NCBI GenBank assembly: GCA_048941605.1
Contig: JBHLNL010000187.1
Span: forward strand, 1-6,241
DNA: 6,241 nucleotides
Source of the DNA: Loki-b32 sp048941605
GTDB taxonomy: Archaea; Asgardarchaeota; Lokiarchaeia; Sigyniarchaeales; SOKP01
Direction of reading: 5' to 3'
In this document: in pieces, positions 1-5,170 of the stretch
Numbering within the stretch: the stretch's first letter is position 1
How the letters are laid out: every line of letters starts with the position of its first letter
Made by a program: the position numbers and the translations under genes
The notes under the pieces: generated by a model
Databases searched by the model: none
Told to the model about the DNA's origin: nothing
What the model saw: only the letters and a program-made list of their open reading frames with translations

Positions 1-866
1 GCTAATTTTGATTTTTCAATCAAATCTGATTCATCTCCTAGACATTCTGCTATTCCAACTAATCCAGAAGGATATTTTCCACTTGGATTTTCCAATAATG
101 TTTTTTTCACATCAGCAAAATCTATGTTAACTAAACCACAATTATTAATTAGATTAACAACTTCACCTATATTTCTAATTAAAATTTCATCCATAATTTT
201 AAACCCTGTTATCATAGGAATTTTTCCAACAATTCCTAGTAAGTTATCATTTGGAATTGGAATTAGAAAATCTGAATATTTCGCAAGATTTTTTAAACCA
301 AGTTGAGCCCTTGCTGACCTTTGCTTACCTTCAGAAGTAAATGGAAGTGAACAAAAGGTAACAACAATTGCATTATTCTTCTTTCCTTCTTCAGCGATAA
401 TAGGGGCAGCTCCAGTACCTGTACCACCGCCTAAACCACAAGTTAAAAAGATAATATCTGCATTCAATGTTTGATTTAATCTTTCACGGTCTTCTTCTGC
501 TGCTTGGGCACCGATTTTTGGATCATTTCCGGAGCCAAGTCCATTACACTGCTCTTTCCCAATTAAAATCTTATGTTTTGAACTTGAGTAATACAAATCA
601 TGTGCATCAGTATTAATATTTATAGTTTCTGCATGATTGATACCCATATCCTCTAATCGAGAAACAGTGTTATTTCCAGCTCCTCCTACTCCAACTACAA
701 AGGTTTTAATTTTTAGAACTTTTAATAAGTCTGCTAGAAACTTATCATCATCACAATTAGGGTTTGAATTAGGATTTCGGTTATGTTGGGCAATTTCACT
801 AAACCTTTCTCTTACAGAGGATCTTTTTTTAGCCAAATCAACTATATCAAAAATATCATCACTCAT
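1..866 (-). CDS. ftsZ: Cell division GTPase FtsZ, archaeal FtsZ1-like; 3' end cut by window edge
   Basis: Tubulin-superfamily GTPase that assembles into the cytoplasmic division ring. The minus strand is open from ATG at 866-864 to base 1 with no stop, giving 288 visible codons of a family usually 350-400 residues long. Motifs in order: nucleotide-binding GVGGAGNN (residues 59-66), NTD of the INTDAHDL stretch, GLGSGNDPKIG, the tubulin signature GGGTGTG (146-152, bases 411-431), IPNDNLL, and the T7 catalytic loop DFADV (249-253) with both aspartates present. GLGGGTGTGAAP, the PFTSEG stretch and GLVNIDFADV fit archaeal FtsZ1 better than FtsZ2. About 58 residues precede the first glycine motif, a hydrophilic N-terminal extension containing an Asn/Pro-rich patch (near 29-37). 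The start is supported by an ATGA overlap with the small upstream ORF. The missing part is most of the C-terminal domain and any tail. Assignment is secure; the FtsZ1 subtype is from memory of the families. Confidence 0.95.
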   Translation of the reverse strand, partial: MSDDIFDIVDLAKKRSSVRERFSEIAQHNRNPNSNPNCDDDKFLADLLKVLKIKTFVVGVGGAGNNTVSRLEDMGINHAETININTDAHDLYYSSSKHKILIGKEQCNGLGSGNDPKIGAQAAEEDRERLNQTLNADIIFLTCGLGGGTGTGAAPIIAEEGKKNNAIVVTFCSLPFTSEGKQRSARAQLGLKNLAKYSDFLIPIPNDNLLGIVGKIPMITGFKIMDEILIRNIGEVVNLINNCGLVNIDFADVKKTLLENPSGKYPSGLVGIAECLGDESDLIEKSKL

Positions 867-1048
867 GAAATTTCATCAAGAAAAGTAGGGTTTTTATAAT
901 ACGAGAACGATATCAGAATAATATATGAAAGTAATATGAAGATAATACGGCAGAAATATATACTTTCGATCGTTAAGATTTCTTTTCTATATTCATCAGC
1001 TACTAATTTTCCTTCTAAATCATTTTTTTCGTTTGAAAAAGAAGACAA
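863..1048 (-). CDS. Putative small single-pass membrane protein overlapping the ftsZ start
   Basis: A 61-codon ORF starting at TTG (1048-1046) and ending in TGA at 865-863, which overlaps the ftsZ ATG as ATGA, a common sign of translational coupling. The first 28 residues are hydrophilic and charged. Residues about 30-51 are a strongly hydrophobic segment rich in Ile, Leu, Phe, Tyr and Ser with one Arg (R34), so one membrane span is likely. A short tail follows, ending LDEIS. No in-frame ATG exists between the upstream stop at 1076-1078 and the end, so the start must be TTG or another non-ATG codon. An out-of-frame ATG at 1053-1051 opens only 12 codons. A TATA-like box at 1066-1074 lies about 20 bp upstream, which would fit a leaderless or near-leaderless transcript. 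Archaeal ftsZ is often next to secE, but the Lys-Pro and glycine pattern expected of SecE is not convincing here. Function unknown; possibly a membrane partner of FtsZ (inference). It may also be a non-coding leader. Confidence 0.5.
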   Translation of the reverse strand: MSSFSNEKNDLEGKLVADEYRKEILTIESIYFCRIIFILLSYIILISFSYYKNPTFLDEIS

Positions 1049-1063
1049 CTCATTGTAGAGAAT

Positions 1064-1074
1064 AAATTTATAAG
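1064..1074. promoter_or_regulatory. Bidirectional TATA-like box between ftsZ unit and zinc-ribbon gene
   Basis: The run AAATTTATAAG reads as TTTATAAG on the plus strand and CTTATAAATTT on the minus strand; both resemble the archaeal TATA box. Transcription about 25 bp downstream would start near 1095 going right, just before the GGGGGT ribosome site at 1101-1106. Going left it would start near 1045, close to the TTG of the small ORF. Positions of transcription start are inferred. Confidence 0.45.
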
Positions 1075-1100
1075 CCTAAATTTACATGATTATCATGCTT

Positions 1101-1106
1101 GGGGGT
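1101..1106 (+). promoter_or_regulatory. Ribosome binding site GGGGGT of the zinc-ribbon gene
   Basis: GGGGGT sits 7 bases before ATG at 1114. It can pair with the archaeal 16S 3' end (ACCUCC) through one G-U pair. The same GGGGT-7 nt-ATG arrangement precedes the ubiquitin-like gene at 5171. It fixes the start of this short gene. Confidence 0.6.
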
Positions 1107-1113
1107 ATAAAAT

Positions 1114-1353
1114 ATGGAAATTGATGATACTAAAAATAGCAGCGATAAAGCCGTCAGTGCTTCGGGTGACAGCGATTTAATTCAAGTAAGAGCAATAATT
1201 AGCTGTTCAAATTGTGGATATAAAAAGAAATTCAGAAATCAGTTTCCTCGAAAAAACCTTGAATTACTAACAGTTGCAGTTAAAGTTTTCGAATGGATGG
1301 TCTGTGATAAATGCGGAGATCTATTGAAATTAGATTTAGAGTTTCAAGTTTAG
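1114..1353 (+). CDS. Small zinc-ribbon protein, function unknown
   Basis: A 79-residue protein. Residues 1-22 are acidic and Ser-rich, probably disordered. From about 23 the protein has a four-cysteine zinc-ribbon pattern: C31-S-N-C34-G and C64-D-K-C67-G, each CxxC followed by Gly as in zinc knuckles. The 29 residues between the pairs are basic and then hydrophobic (QFPRKN, followed by a Leu/Val-rich helix or strand), and a short beta-like LKLDLEFQV end follows. Zinc ribbons of this size occur in archaeal transcription, translation and ribosome-associated proteins, but no signature identifies which. ATG at 1114 is preceded by GGGGGT at good spacing. It is divergent from the ftsZ unit and convergent with the EndoQ-like gene, 25 bp apart, so it is probably transcribed alone. 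No function is assigned. Confidence 0.8.
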   Translation: MEIDDTKNSSDKAVSASGDSDLIQVRAIISCSNCGYKKKFRNQFPRKNLELLTVAVKVFEWMVCDKCGDLLKLDLEFQV

Positions 1354-1368
1354 AATTAACATTTTAGC

Positions 1369-1375
1369 TTTTTTT
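1369..1375 (+). terminator. Oligo-T terminator after the zinc-ribbon gene
   Basis: Seven consecutive T bases start 15 bp after the TAG stop of the zinc-ribbon gene, with no GC-rich hairpin before them. This is the usual form of an intrinsic archaeal terminator. It lies just outside the end of the convergent EndoQ-like gene. Confidence 0.5.
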
Positions 1376-1378
1376 AAT

Positions 1379-2689
1379 TTAAATATCAAGATTTATTTGC
1401 CCATATGTGCCTCCTCCTCCAGGAGTATATTTGATCTCATCATTTCTAAGTGCTTTTATAATTAGAGCCACTTTTTTACTAATAAATTCAATCTTAGGAA
1501 TAGGAACATCAATTAATATCTCAAATTCTGTTCCAAGTTCTTGAATTATATTATTATAATCATTTAGAACTGTTATACTTGTTGTACTTTTGATATTTTT
1601 CACAGCACGAATAATATCGATTAAAGGTACAGCATTAATATATGGAGGTCTATGGTCTGGATGTTTAGGTGCTATAGATGTAGAAATTTTTTCAATTCTT
1701 TCACTTACTCCCAATTTAACTTTAAAATTCTTATTTTTTTCCTCTTTACATGCTGGACAGTTCATTTTATTCTTAGAAACTTGCTCTAAATAATTTAATC
1801 TTGAAGATATGGGATCATTAGAGTAATAAATAACAAAATTATCAGTTATTGAATATTGGTTAAAGATTGCGTTCATTTTTTTTTTCGCATTTTTAAATAA
1901 AATCCTTCTCCTACATTTATTACAAAACATATTATAATATTTGCCAAGTTTGGGATGTAAACCAACATTAAGAATTACTTTTCTTTTATCTTTTCTCATT
2001 AAAGCTAATAATATTTCCTCAAAAGATGGGTTATCAATGTCAAATCTATTAAATTCACGTCCAAGTGAACGTGGGTCTTGTGAATGAGCATCACTATTAC
2101 TTAAAAATGAAATATTTTTTAAAGAGTCCAACCGGTCGGCTAAATCTGTATTAGCAGAAAGTCCTAATTCAATAAAAGTTAGATTTTTAGTGGCTCCTTC
2201 ATAACATTCAGCTAAAGATTTAAATTTTCCTTGACGAAAAATTGCTTTAAAGGGTGTAAATGCATGTGCCGGACCAATTATCGCCCCAGATTCTGTTATT
2301 ATATCAACTAAGGCAGGAGGTGCCAAATTTATACGAGGTCTTCCACCCCATTCATCTAAAATATTTTTTGAGTGTGATTTTAATTTATCCTGAATTTCTT
2401 TTACTGAACTGAAATCAGGAAATAATACTAAATGATGTATGCTTTCTAAATCTTCAATCTCTGTTTGAAGGATGAAAAAAACATCTTTGTAAGAAAATGA
2501 GCCATCATTTTGCTTTTTCAAATTACTTTTCATGTAATTAAACCATTCTGGTTGTAAAATGTCACCAGTACCAAGAATATTTAAGCCCTTCTTCATACAT
2601 GTTTCTAACATTGAATCTAAATTTAATGATTTCGATACTGCAATTGAATGAGGACTATGAATGTGAAGATCAGCGTTAAATGTATCCAT
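1379..2689 (-). CDS. Endonuclease Q (EndoQ)-like PHP-domain DNA repair nuclease, COG1379 type
   Basis: A 436-residue protein of the PHP metal-dependent phosphoesterase superfamily, closely patterned on Pyrococcus EndoQ (about 425 residues). EndoQ cuts DNA 5' of deaminated bases (uracil, hypoxanthine) and abasic sites, starting alternative excision repair. PHP motifs seen: DLHIHS (7-12), GTGD (40-43), TEIED (76-80), a His pair (85-86), PAHAFTP (140-146) and SNSDAHS (197-203), so all expected metal ligands are present. Next comes a zinc-binding region with C256-N-K-C259 and C311-P-A-C314. A C-terminal part follows with HRPPY (346-350), GTEFEILIDVP (386-396) and the Gly-rich GGGGTYG (424-430), all matching EndoQ architecture. 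The 51 residues between the Cys pairs are more than I remember for Pyrococcus. It is the last gene of a probable three-gene minus-strand unit, 59 bp behind the nucleotidyltransferase gene. ATG at 2689 is the first Met before the PHP motif. Family call firm; substrate is by homology. Confidence 0.9.
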   Translation of the reverse strand: MDTFNADLHIHSPHSIAVSKSLNLDSMLETCMKKGLNILGTGDILQPEWFNYMKSNLKKQNDGSFSYKDVFFILQTEIEDLESIHHLVLFPDFSSVKEIQDKLKSHSKNILDEWGGRPRINLAPPALVDIITESGAIIGPAHAFTPFKAIFRQGKFKSLAECYEGATKNLTFIELGLSANTDLADRLDSLKNISFLSNSDAHSQDPRSLGREFNRFDIDNPSFEEILLALMRKDKRKVILNVGLHPKLGKYYNMFCNKCRRRILFKNAKKKMNAIFNQYSITDNFVIYYSNDPISSRLNYLEQVSKNKMNCPACKEEKNKNFKVKLGVSERIEKISTSIAPKHPDHRPPYINAVPLIDIIRAVKNIKSTTSITVLNDYNNIIQELGTEFEILIDVPIPKIEFISKKVALIIKALRNDEIKYTPGGGGTYGQINLDI

Positions 2690-2731
2690 CAGTTATAAAA
2701 AATCTTACTTCCATAAAAAGATTTTAATAAT

Positions 2732-2740
2732 GTATAAATT
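2732..2740 (-). promoter_or_regulatory. Possible internal TATA box before the EndoQ-like gene
   Basis: On the minus strand AATTTATAC lies about 43-51 bp upstream of the EndoQ-like ATG in the 59-bp gap. It would place a transcript start near 2710 and give a leader of about 20 bases. The whole gap is AT-rich, so chance is a real alternative and the gene may simply be read through from upstream. Confidence 0.25.
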
Positions 2741-2748
2741 ATGTTAAC

Positions 2749-3789
2749 TCAATTTAAAATGAGGATTTTATCTTTTATTTGATCAGTTAATAATACTCGA
2801 TAATGATTAAATTTGTTTTTGTAAATAACTTTTTCTAATTTCCCCTCTACAAAAATAAGCTCTCCATCCTTAACATGCTCACAATAGCGACCTCTAAATG
2901 AAGATATTTCATTTATATCTCTAATATTAGTATCTTTTAAATCAATAGTACTTTCGAGAATTTTGAGAGGATTTATTTGGTATGAACAGGGAGTAAAAAT
3001 TGAATCTTTCGAATCTATAACTTCTGCTTTAAGTTTAATTCTTCCTGAATTGTTATATTGATAGTCATAGAAATTCCCTTTCCAGTCTTTAGGACTTTTA
3101 ATATATCTAATGAAAAAATCACGGTTCATAAATTTACCTTGATGTTGTTTTCTTTGTTCAATTTTCAGAAAATCTTTAAATGGAATATTGGAACCACCAG
3201 CTCTCCATTCATAATGAGCCTTATACTCTTTAATATTATACTTCCGAAAAGTTTTTGATTTTTTAAATATTTCGGCCAATTTCTCTTGGAATACCAAACT
3301 GGTTTCTGTACCATATATTACAATATCAATATCAGAATTTTTAATATCCAATCCAACCATTGTCGATCCAGTAATCCCTATTGATCTTTCAGAAAGATTC
3401 CCTTTATTAATAAATAACTTACACAAATCTATTGAGTATTTCTCATTATGAGATAATTTAATTTTTTCCAATAATGTTTTTAGGAAGTTTCTTGGAGTGT
3501 ATATTTTTTTTATTTCTTCTTTTTTAACTCCTTGAACCTCTAAATCGAGTTCTTTAGAATAAAAAAGATATGAAGGATACATTTTTCTTAAAATGGCATA
3601 CCTTTCGTTTAATTTGTAAACCTTCTTAAATTGAATACCATTTTTTTTACGGTCTCCATCTGAATGTGGAAAAAATCGTAAAAAGCATATATAATAATCA
3701 GTAGGATGAAGAAGACCCTTAACATCAAAGAATAAATTATTTTCTATTGTTTCGATATAATCTCCTTCAATTCCTTCAATTTTATTCAT
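2749..3789 (-). CDS. COG1665-like predicted nucleotidyltransferase with C-terminal beta domain
   Basis: Numbered from a possible GTG at 3798, the reading frame has 349 residues; I prefer ATG at 3789 (residue 4), because the GTGA just upstream can serve as a weak ribosome site and the family motif begins soon after. N-terminal region (7-110) carries the pattern EGDYIET...DVKGLLHP seen in archaeal predicted nucleotidyltransferases of COG1665. The core is the Pol beta-type signature G144-S145, then S155-D156-I-D158-IVIYG, giving the GS and DxD metal-binding residues; a third acidic residue is likely E259 or D262 in the strand KAEVID. Residues about 290-349 form a beta-rich segment (SFRGRYCEH, LIFVEGKLEKV) that could bind nucleic acid or protein. 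The chemistry should be transfer of a nucleotidyl group, but substrate is unknown. The gene starts 20 bp behind the coiled-coil gene and precedes the EndoQ-like gene, which suggests a shared nucleic-acid role (inference). Confidence 0.82.
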   Translation of the reverse strand: MNKIEGIEGDYIETIENNLFFDVKGLLHPTDYYICFLRFFPHSDGDRKKNGIQFKKVYKLNERYAILRKMYPSYLFYSKELDLEVQGVKKEEIKKIYTPRNFLKTLLEKIKLSHNEKYSIDLCKLFINKGNLSERSIGITGSTMVGLDIKNSDIDIVIYGTETSLVFQEKLAEIFKKSKTFRKYNIKEYKAHYEWRAGGSNIPFKDFLKIEQRKQHQGKFMNRDFFIRYIKSPKDWKGNFYDYQYNNSGRIKLKAEVIDSKDSIFTPCSYQINPLKILESTIDLKDTNIRDINEISSFRGRYCEHVKDGELIFVEGKLEKVIYKNKFNHYRVLLTDQIKDKILILN

Positions 3790-3809
3790 GAAATTCACAA
3801 TATTAATAA

Positions 3810-4970
3810 TTAATATTTTGAAGGAGTTTTTGTTTTAATTTTTGAGGGGGTTTTTGTTTTAATTTTTGAGGGGGTTTTCGTCTTAAGCTTTCTTATTTCT
3901 CTTTCAAATTCTCTTTTTTCATGTAAAAATCGTTGTTTATCTTTTTCTAACTTTTCTCTTTCACGTTTGATAAGATGTTTTTCGCTTTCTAAGTTTGCTT
4001 TTTGTTTCTCTAATTGTCTATATTCATTATTTAGTCTTTTAAACTTTTCTTCTAAATTAGGTATTTTCCGGTTTAAGGAGTGATACTTATTTTCTGCTGC
4101 GGGAATTTTTTTTTCTAATTCCCTTATTCTTGCTTCTTGTTGGCGTCTCTTTTTTTCCAAATCGTTCAAATCTCTTTCTGCTTTATCCCTAGACTTATTT
4201 AGATCTACTCTTTTCTTATCAATTTCGCGAGATTTTAGATCCAAATCTTGTTTTTTATAACGAGTTTTTTCTCTTTCTTCTTTAAGCTTTTTTTTCTCAT
4301 CAGAAATTCGATTTTTTTCATCACTTATTTCTCTCCTTAAATTATTAATTTCTCTATTTAGATTGTCCCGGTCATTTGATAATTTTTTAATTTCATTTCT
4401 TAAATCCATTAATTTATTTTCTAAATCATTAACTGTCCTCTCTAAAGCCCTCTCTCTGTTTTCCATTCCTGGAATTTTTGTTTTAATTTCATTTATTCGC
4501 TTTTCTGTTCTTTCTTTTTCCCACTGTAAATTTTTTTTCTGATTTGCAATATCCTCTCTCAATTTATCTAAATTTTCTTCAAATTTTTCTAACTCAGCAT
4601 TTTTTTGATCTAATTCTTCATTCTTTCTTCTAATAATATCTCTAAATTGTCGTTTTTTGTTGAGTAAGTCATTTTTTTGTTGGTCTATTTGGTTTTTAGT
4701 TCTTTCTAACTCATCCCGTAATTTATCTCTTTGATCAACGAGAGTTTTAATTTTTAATTCTTTATCTTTTCTTTTTCTTTCGAGATCTGCTACAGTTTCT
4801 TTGTAATCTTCAATTTGATTAAGAATTTTTTCCCATTCACTTTTTTCTTTATCTAGTTTAATTCTTTCCTTTTTTAATTTTTTAATTAATTTTTTATCTG
4901 CTATTGTGTCTAGTTCTTCATCTGGTGTTTTTTCTCGGATTTGAAACTTTGGAATTGGTTTGTCATTCAT
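3810..4970 (-). CDS. Long coiled-coil protein with triple C-terminal KTKTPSK repeat
   Basis: A 386-residue, highly charged protein. Residues 1-27 form a short head with three prolines. From about 28 to 363 the sequence is nearly all Lys, Glu, Arg, Asp, Asn, Gln and Leu/Ile in heptad-like spacing, so a long alpha-helical coiled coil is expected, on the order of 50 nm if continuous. Three KIP tripeptides (165-167, 288-290, 301-303) should bend or break it. The tail (362-386) has three 8-residue units with core KTKTPSK and ends in Tyr. No Walker A, Walker B or signature motif is present, so it is not SMC or Rad50, although searches will hit them by composition. No signal peptide or membrane span is visible. 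ATG at 4970 is the first codon of the frame with a good start; no strong ribosome site precedes it. It is the first gene of the probable unit with the nucleotidyltransferase and EndoQ-like genes. Structural, scaffold or DNA-associated roles are all possible; function is not assigned. Confidence 0.88.
   Translation of the reverse strand: MNDKPIPKFQIREKTPDEELDTIADKKLIKKLKKERIKLDKEKSEWEKILNQIEDYKETVADLERKRKDKELKIKTLVDQRDKLRDELERTKNQIDQQKNDLLNKKRQFRDIIRRKNEELDQKNAELEKFEENLDKLREDIANQKKNLQWEKERTEKRINEIKTKIPGMENRERALERTVNDLENKLMDLRNEIKKLSNDRDNLNREINNLRREISDEKNRISDEKKKLKEEREKTRYKKQDLDLKSREIDKKRVDLNKSRDKAERDLNDLEKKRRQQEARIRELEKKIPAAENKYHSLNRKIPNLEEKFKRLNNEYRQLEKQKANLESEKHLIKREREKLEKDKQRFLHEKREFEREIRKLKTKTPSKIKTKTPSKIKTKTPSKY
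3816..3887 (-). repeat. Three 24-bp tandem repeats encoding K-T-K-T-P-S-K units
   Basis: Three in-frame 24-bp units (3816-3839, 3840-3863, 3864-3887) differ from neighbours at two or three bases. They encode the basic tail of the coiled-coil protein. The near-identity of the DNA suggests recent duplication or slippage. Confidence 0.9.
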
Positions 4971-4995
4971 AATGTCTCAATTTTTTAGATCTTCA

Positions 4996-5007
4996 ATTAA
5001 TAAATTC
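4996..5007 (-). promoter_or_regulatory. Possible TATA box of the coiled-coil gene
   Basis: On the minus strand GAATTTATTAAT lies about 26-37 bp before the ATG at 4970. It would give an almost leaderless transcript, in keeping with the lack of a clear ribosome site. The match to TTTATAAA is imperfect and the region is AT-rich. The better box at 5080-5088 is an alternative but would leave a leader of about 90 bases. Confidence 0.3.
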
Positions 5008-5015
5008 ATATGAAT
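5004..5015. promoter_or_regulatory. 12-bp palindrome ATTCATATGAAT, possible operator
   Basis: This is a perfect inverted repeat, partly overlapping the candidate TATA box of the coiled-coil gene. Its central CATATG recurs at 5035-5040, 28 bp away. A dimeric regulator could bind here, but AT-rich DNA gives such palindromes by chance fairly often. Confidence 0.3.
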
Positions 5016-5079
5016 ATTGACTCTAAAGTGTTTGCATATGAGAATTGAATTAATTAAAATTTTATTTTCATTAATTCTA

Positions 5080-5088
5080 TTTATAAAG
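5080..5088 (+). promoter_or_regulatory. TATA box of the ubiquitin-like protein gene
   Basis: TTTATAAAG is a near-perfect archaeal TATA box, 82 bp upstream of the last base before ATG 5171. The predicted transcript start near 5109 leaves a leader of about 60 bases holding both copies of the 15-bp direct repeat. The core TTTATAAA is self-complementary and could also act leftward. Confidence 0.5.
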
Positions 5089-5119
5089 CCTAATTCCTAT
5101 TATTTTCATATAATCATAG

Positions 5120-5157
5120 CAAAAATAAAATTATTATCAGTACAAAAATAAAATTAT
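5120..5157. repeat. 15-bp perfect direct repeat upstream of the ubiquitin-like gene
   Basis: CAAAAATAAAATTAT occurs at 5120-5134 and again at 5143-5157, a 23-bp period, close to two turns of DNA. The second copy abuts the ribosome site. It could be a protein-binding site or a leader RNA element; it could also be a simple local duplication. Confidence 0.8.
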
Positions 5158-5163
5158 AGGGGT
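5158..5163 (+). promoter_or_regulatory. Ribosome binding site AGGGGT of the ubiquitin-like gene
   Basis: AGGGGT lies 7 bases before ATG 5171 and fixes the start at the Met before the acidic repeats. Spacing and core are the same as at the zinc-ribbon gene. Confidence 0.6.
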
Positions 5164-5170
5164 CTATTTT

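Larger units (their letters stand above)
4971..5170. other. 200-bp AT-rich divergent intergenic region
   Basis: This region separates the divergent coiled-coil and ubiquitin-like genes. It holds a 12-bp palindrome (5004-5015), a second CATATG (5035-5040), a strong TATA box (5080-5088) and a 15-bp direct repeat (5120-5134 and 5143-5157). I see no ORF or structured RNA in it. Confidence 0.7.

Noticed and set aside
124..306. 60-codon plus-strand ORF
   Set aside because: Antisense to the ftsZ GTPase domain and T7 loop; a shadow of that frame.
637..888. 83-codon plus-strand ORF
   Set aside because: It lies antisense to the 5' part of ftsZ, whose motifs are unmistakable; no start signals or domain pattern.
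863..1048. Small ORF as SecE
   Set aside because: secE is a classic ftsZ neighbour in archaea and the ORF has a DEY motif before its membrane span, but it lies on the wrong side of ftsZ and lacks the Lys-Pro and the glycine pattern of the SecE span.
1590..1793. 67-codon plus-strand ORF with hydrophobic stretches
   Set aside because: Antisense to the EndoQ zinc region and C-terminal part; hydrophobicity follows from the complementary codons.
1379..2689. PHP protein as histidinol phosphatase or the PHP domain of a DNA polymerase
   Set aside because: The zinc-binding Cys pairs and the C-terminal HRPPY, EFEILIDVP and Gly-rich motifs fit EndoQ, and there is no polymerase domain.
3058..3258. 66-codon plus-strand ORF
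   Set aside because: Antisense to the nucleotidyltransferase gene, with no start signal.
3816..3887. Tandem repeats as a CRISPR array
   Set aside because: The units are contiguous, in frame and without spacers, so they are coding repeats.
3810..4970. Coiled-coil protein as an SMC or Rad50 family member
   Set aside because: No Walker A, Walker B or ABC signature and no globular head; similarity would be compositional.
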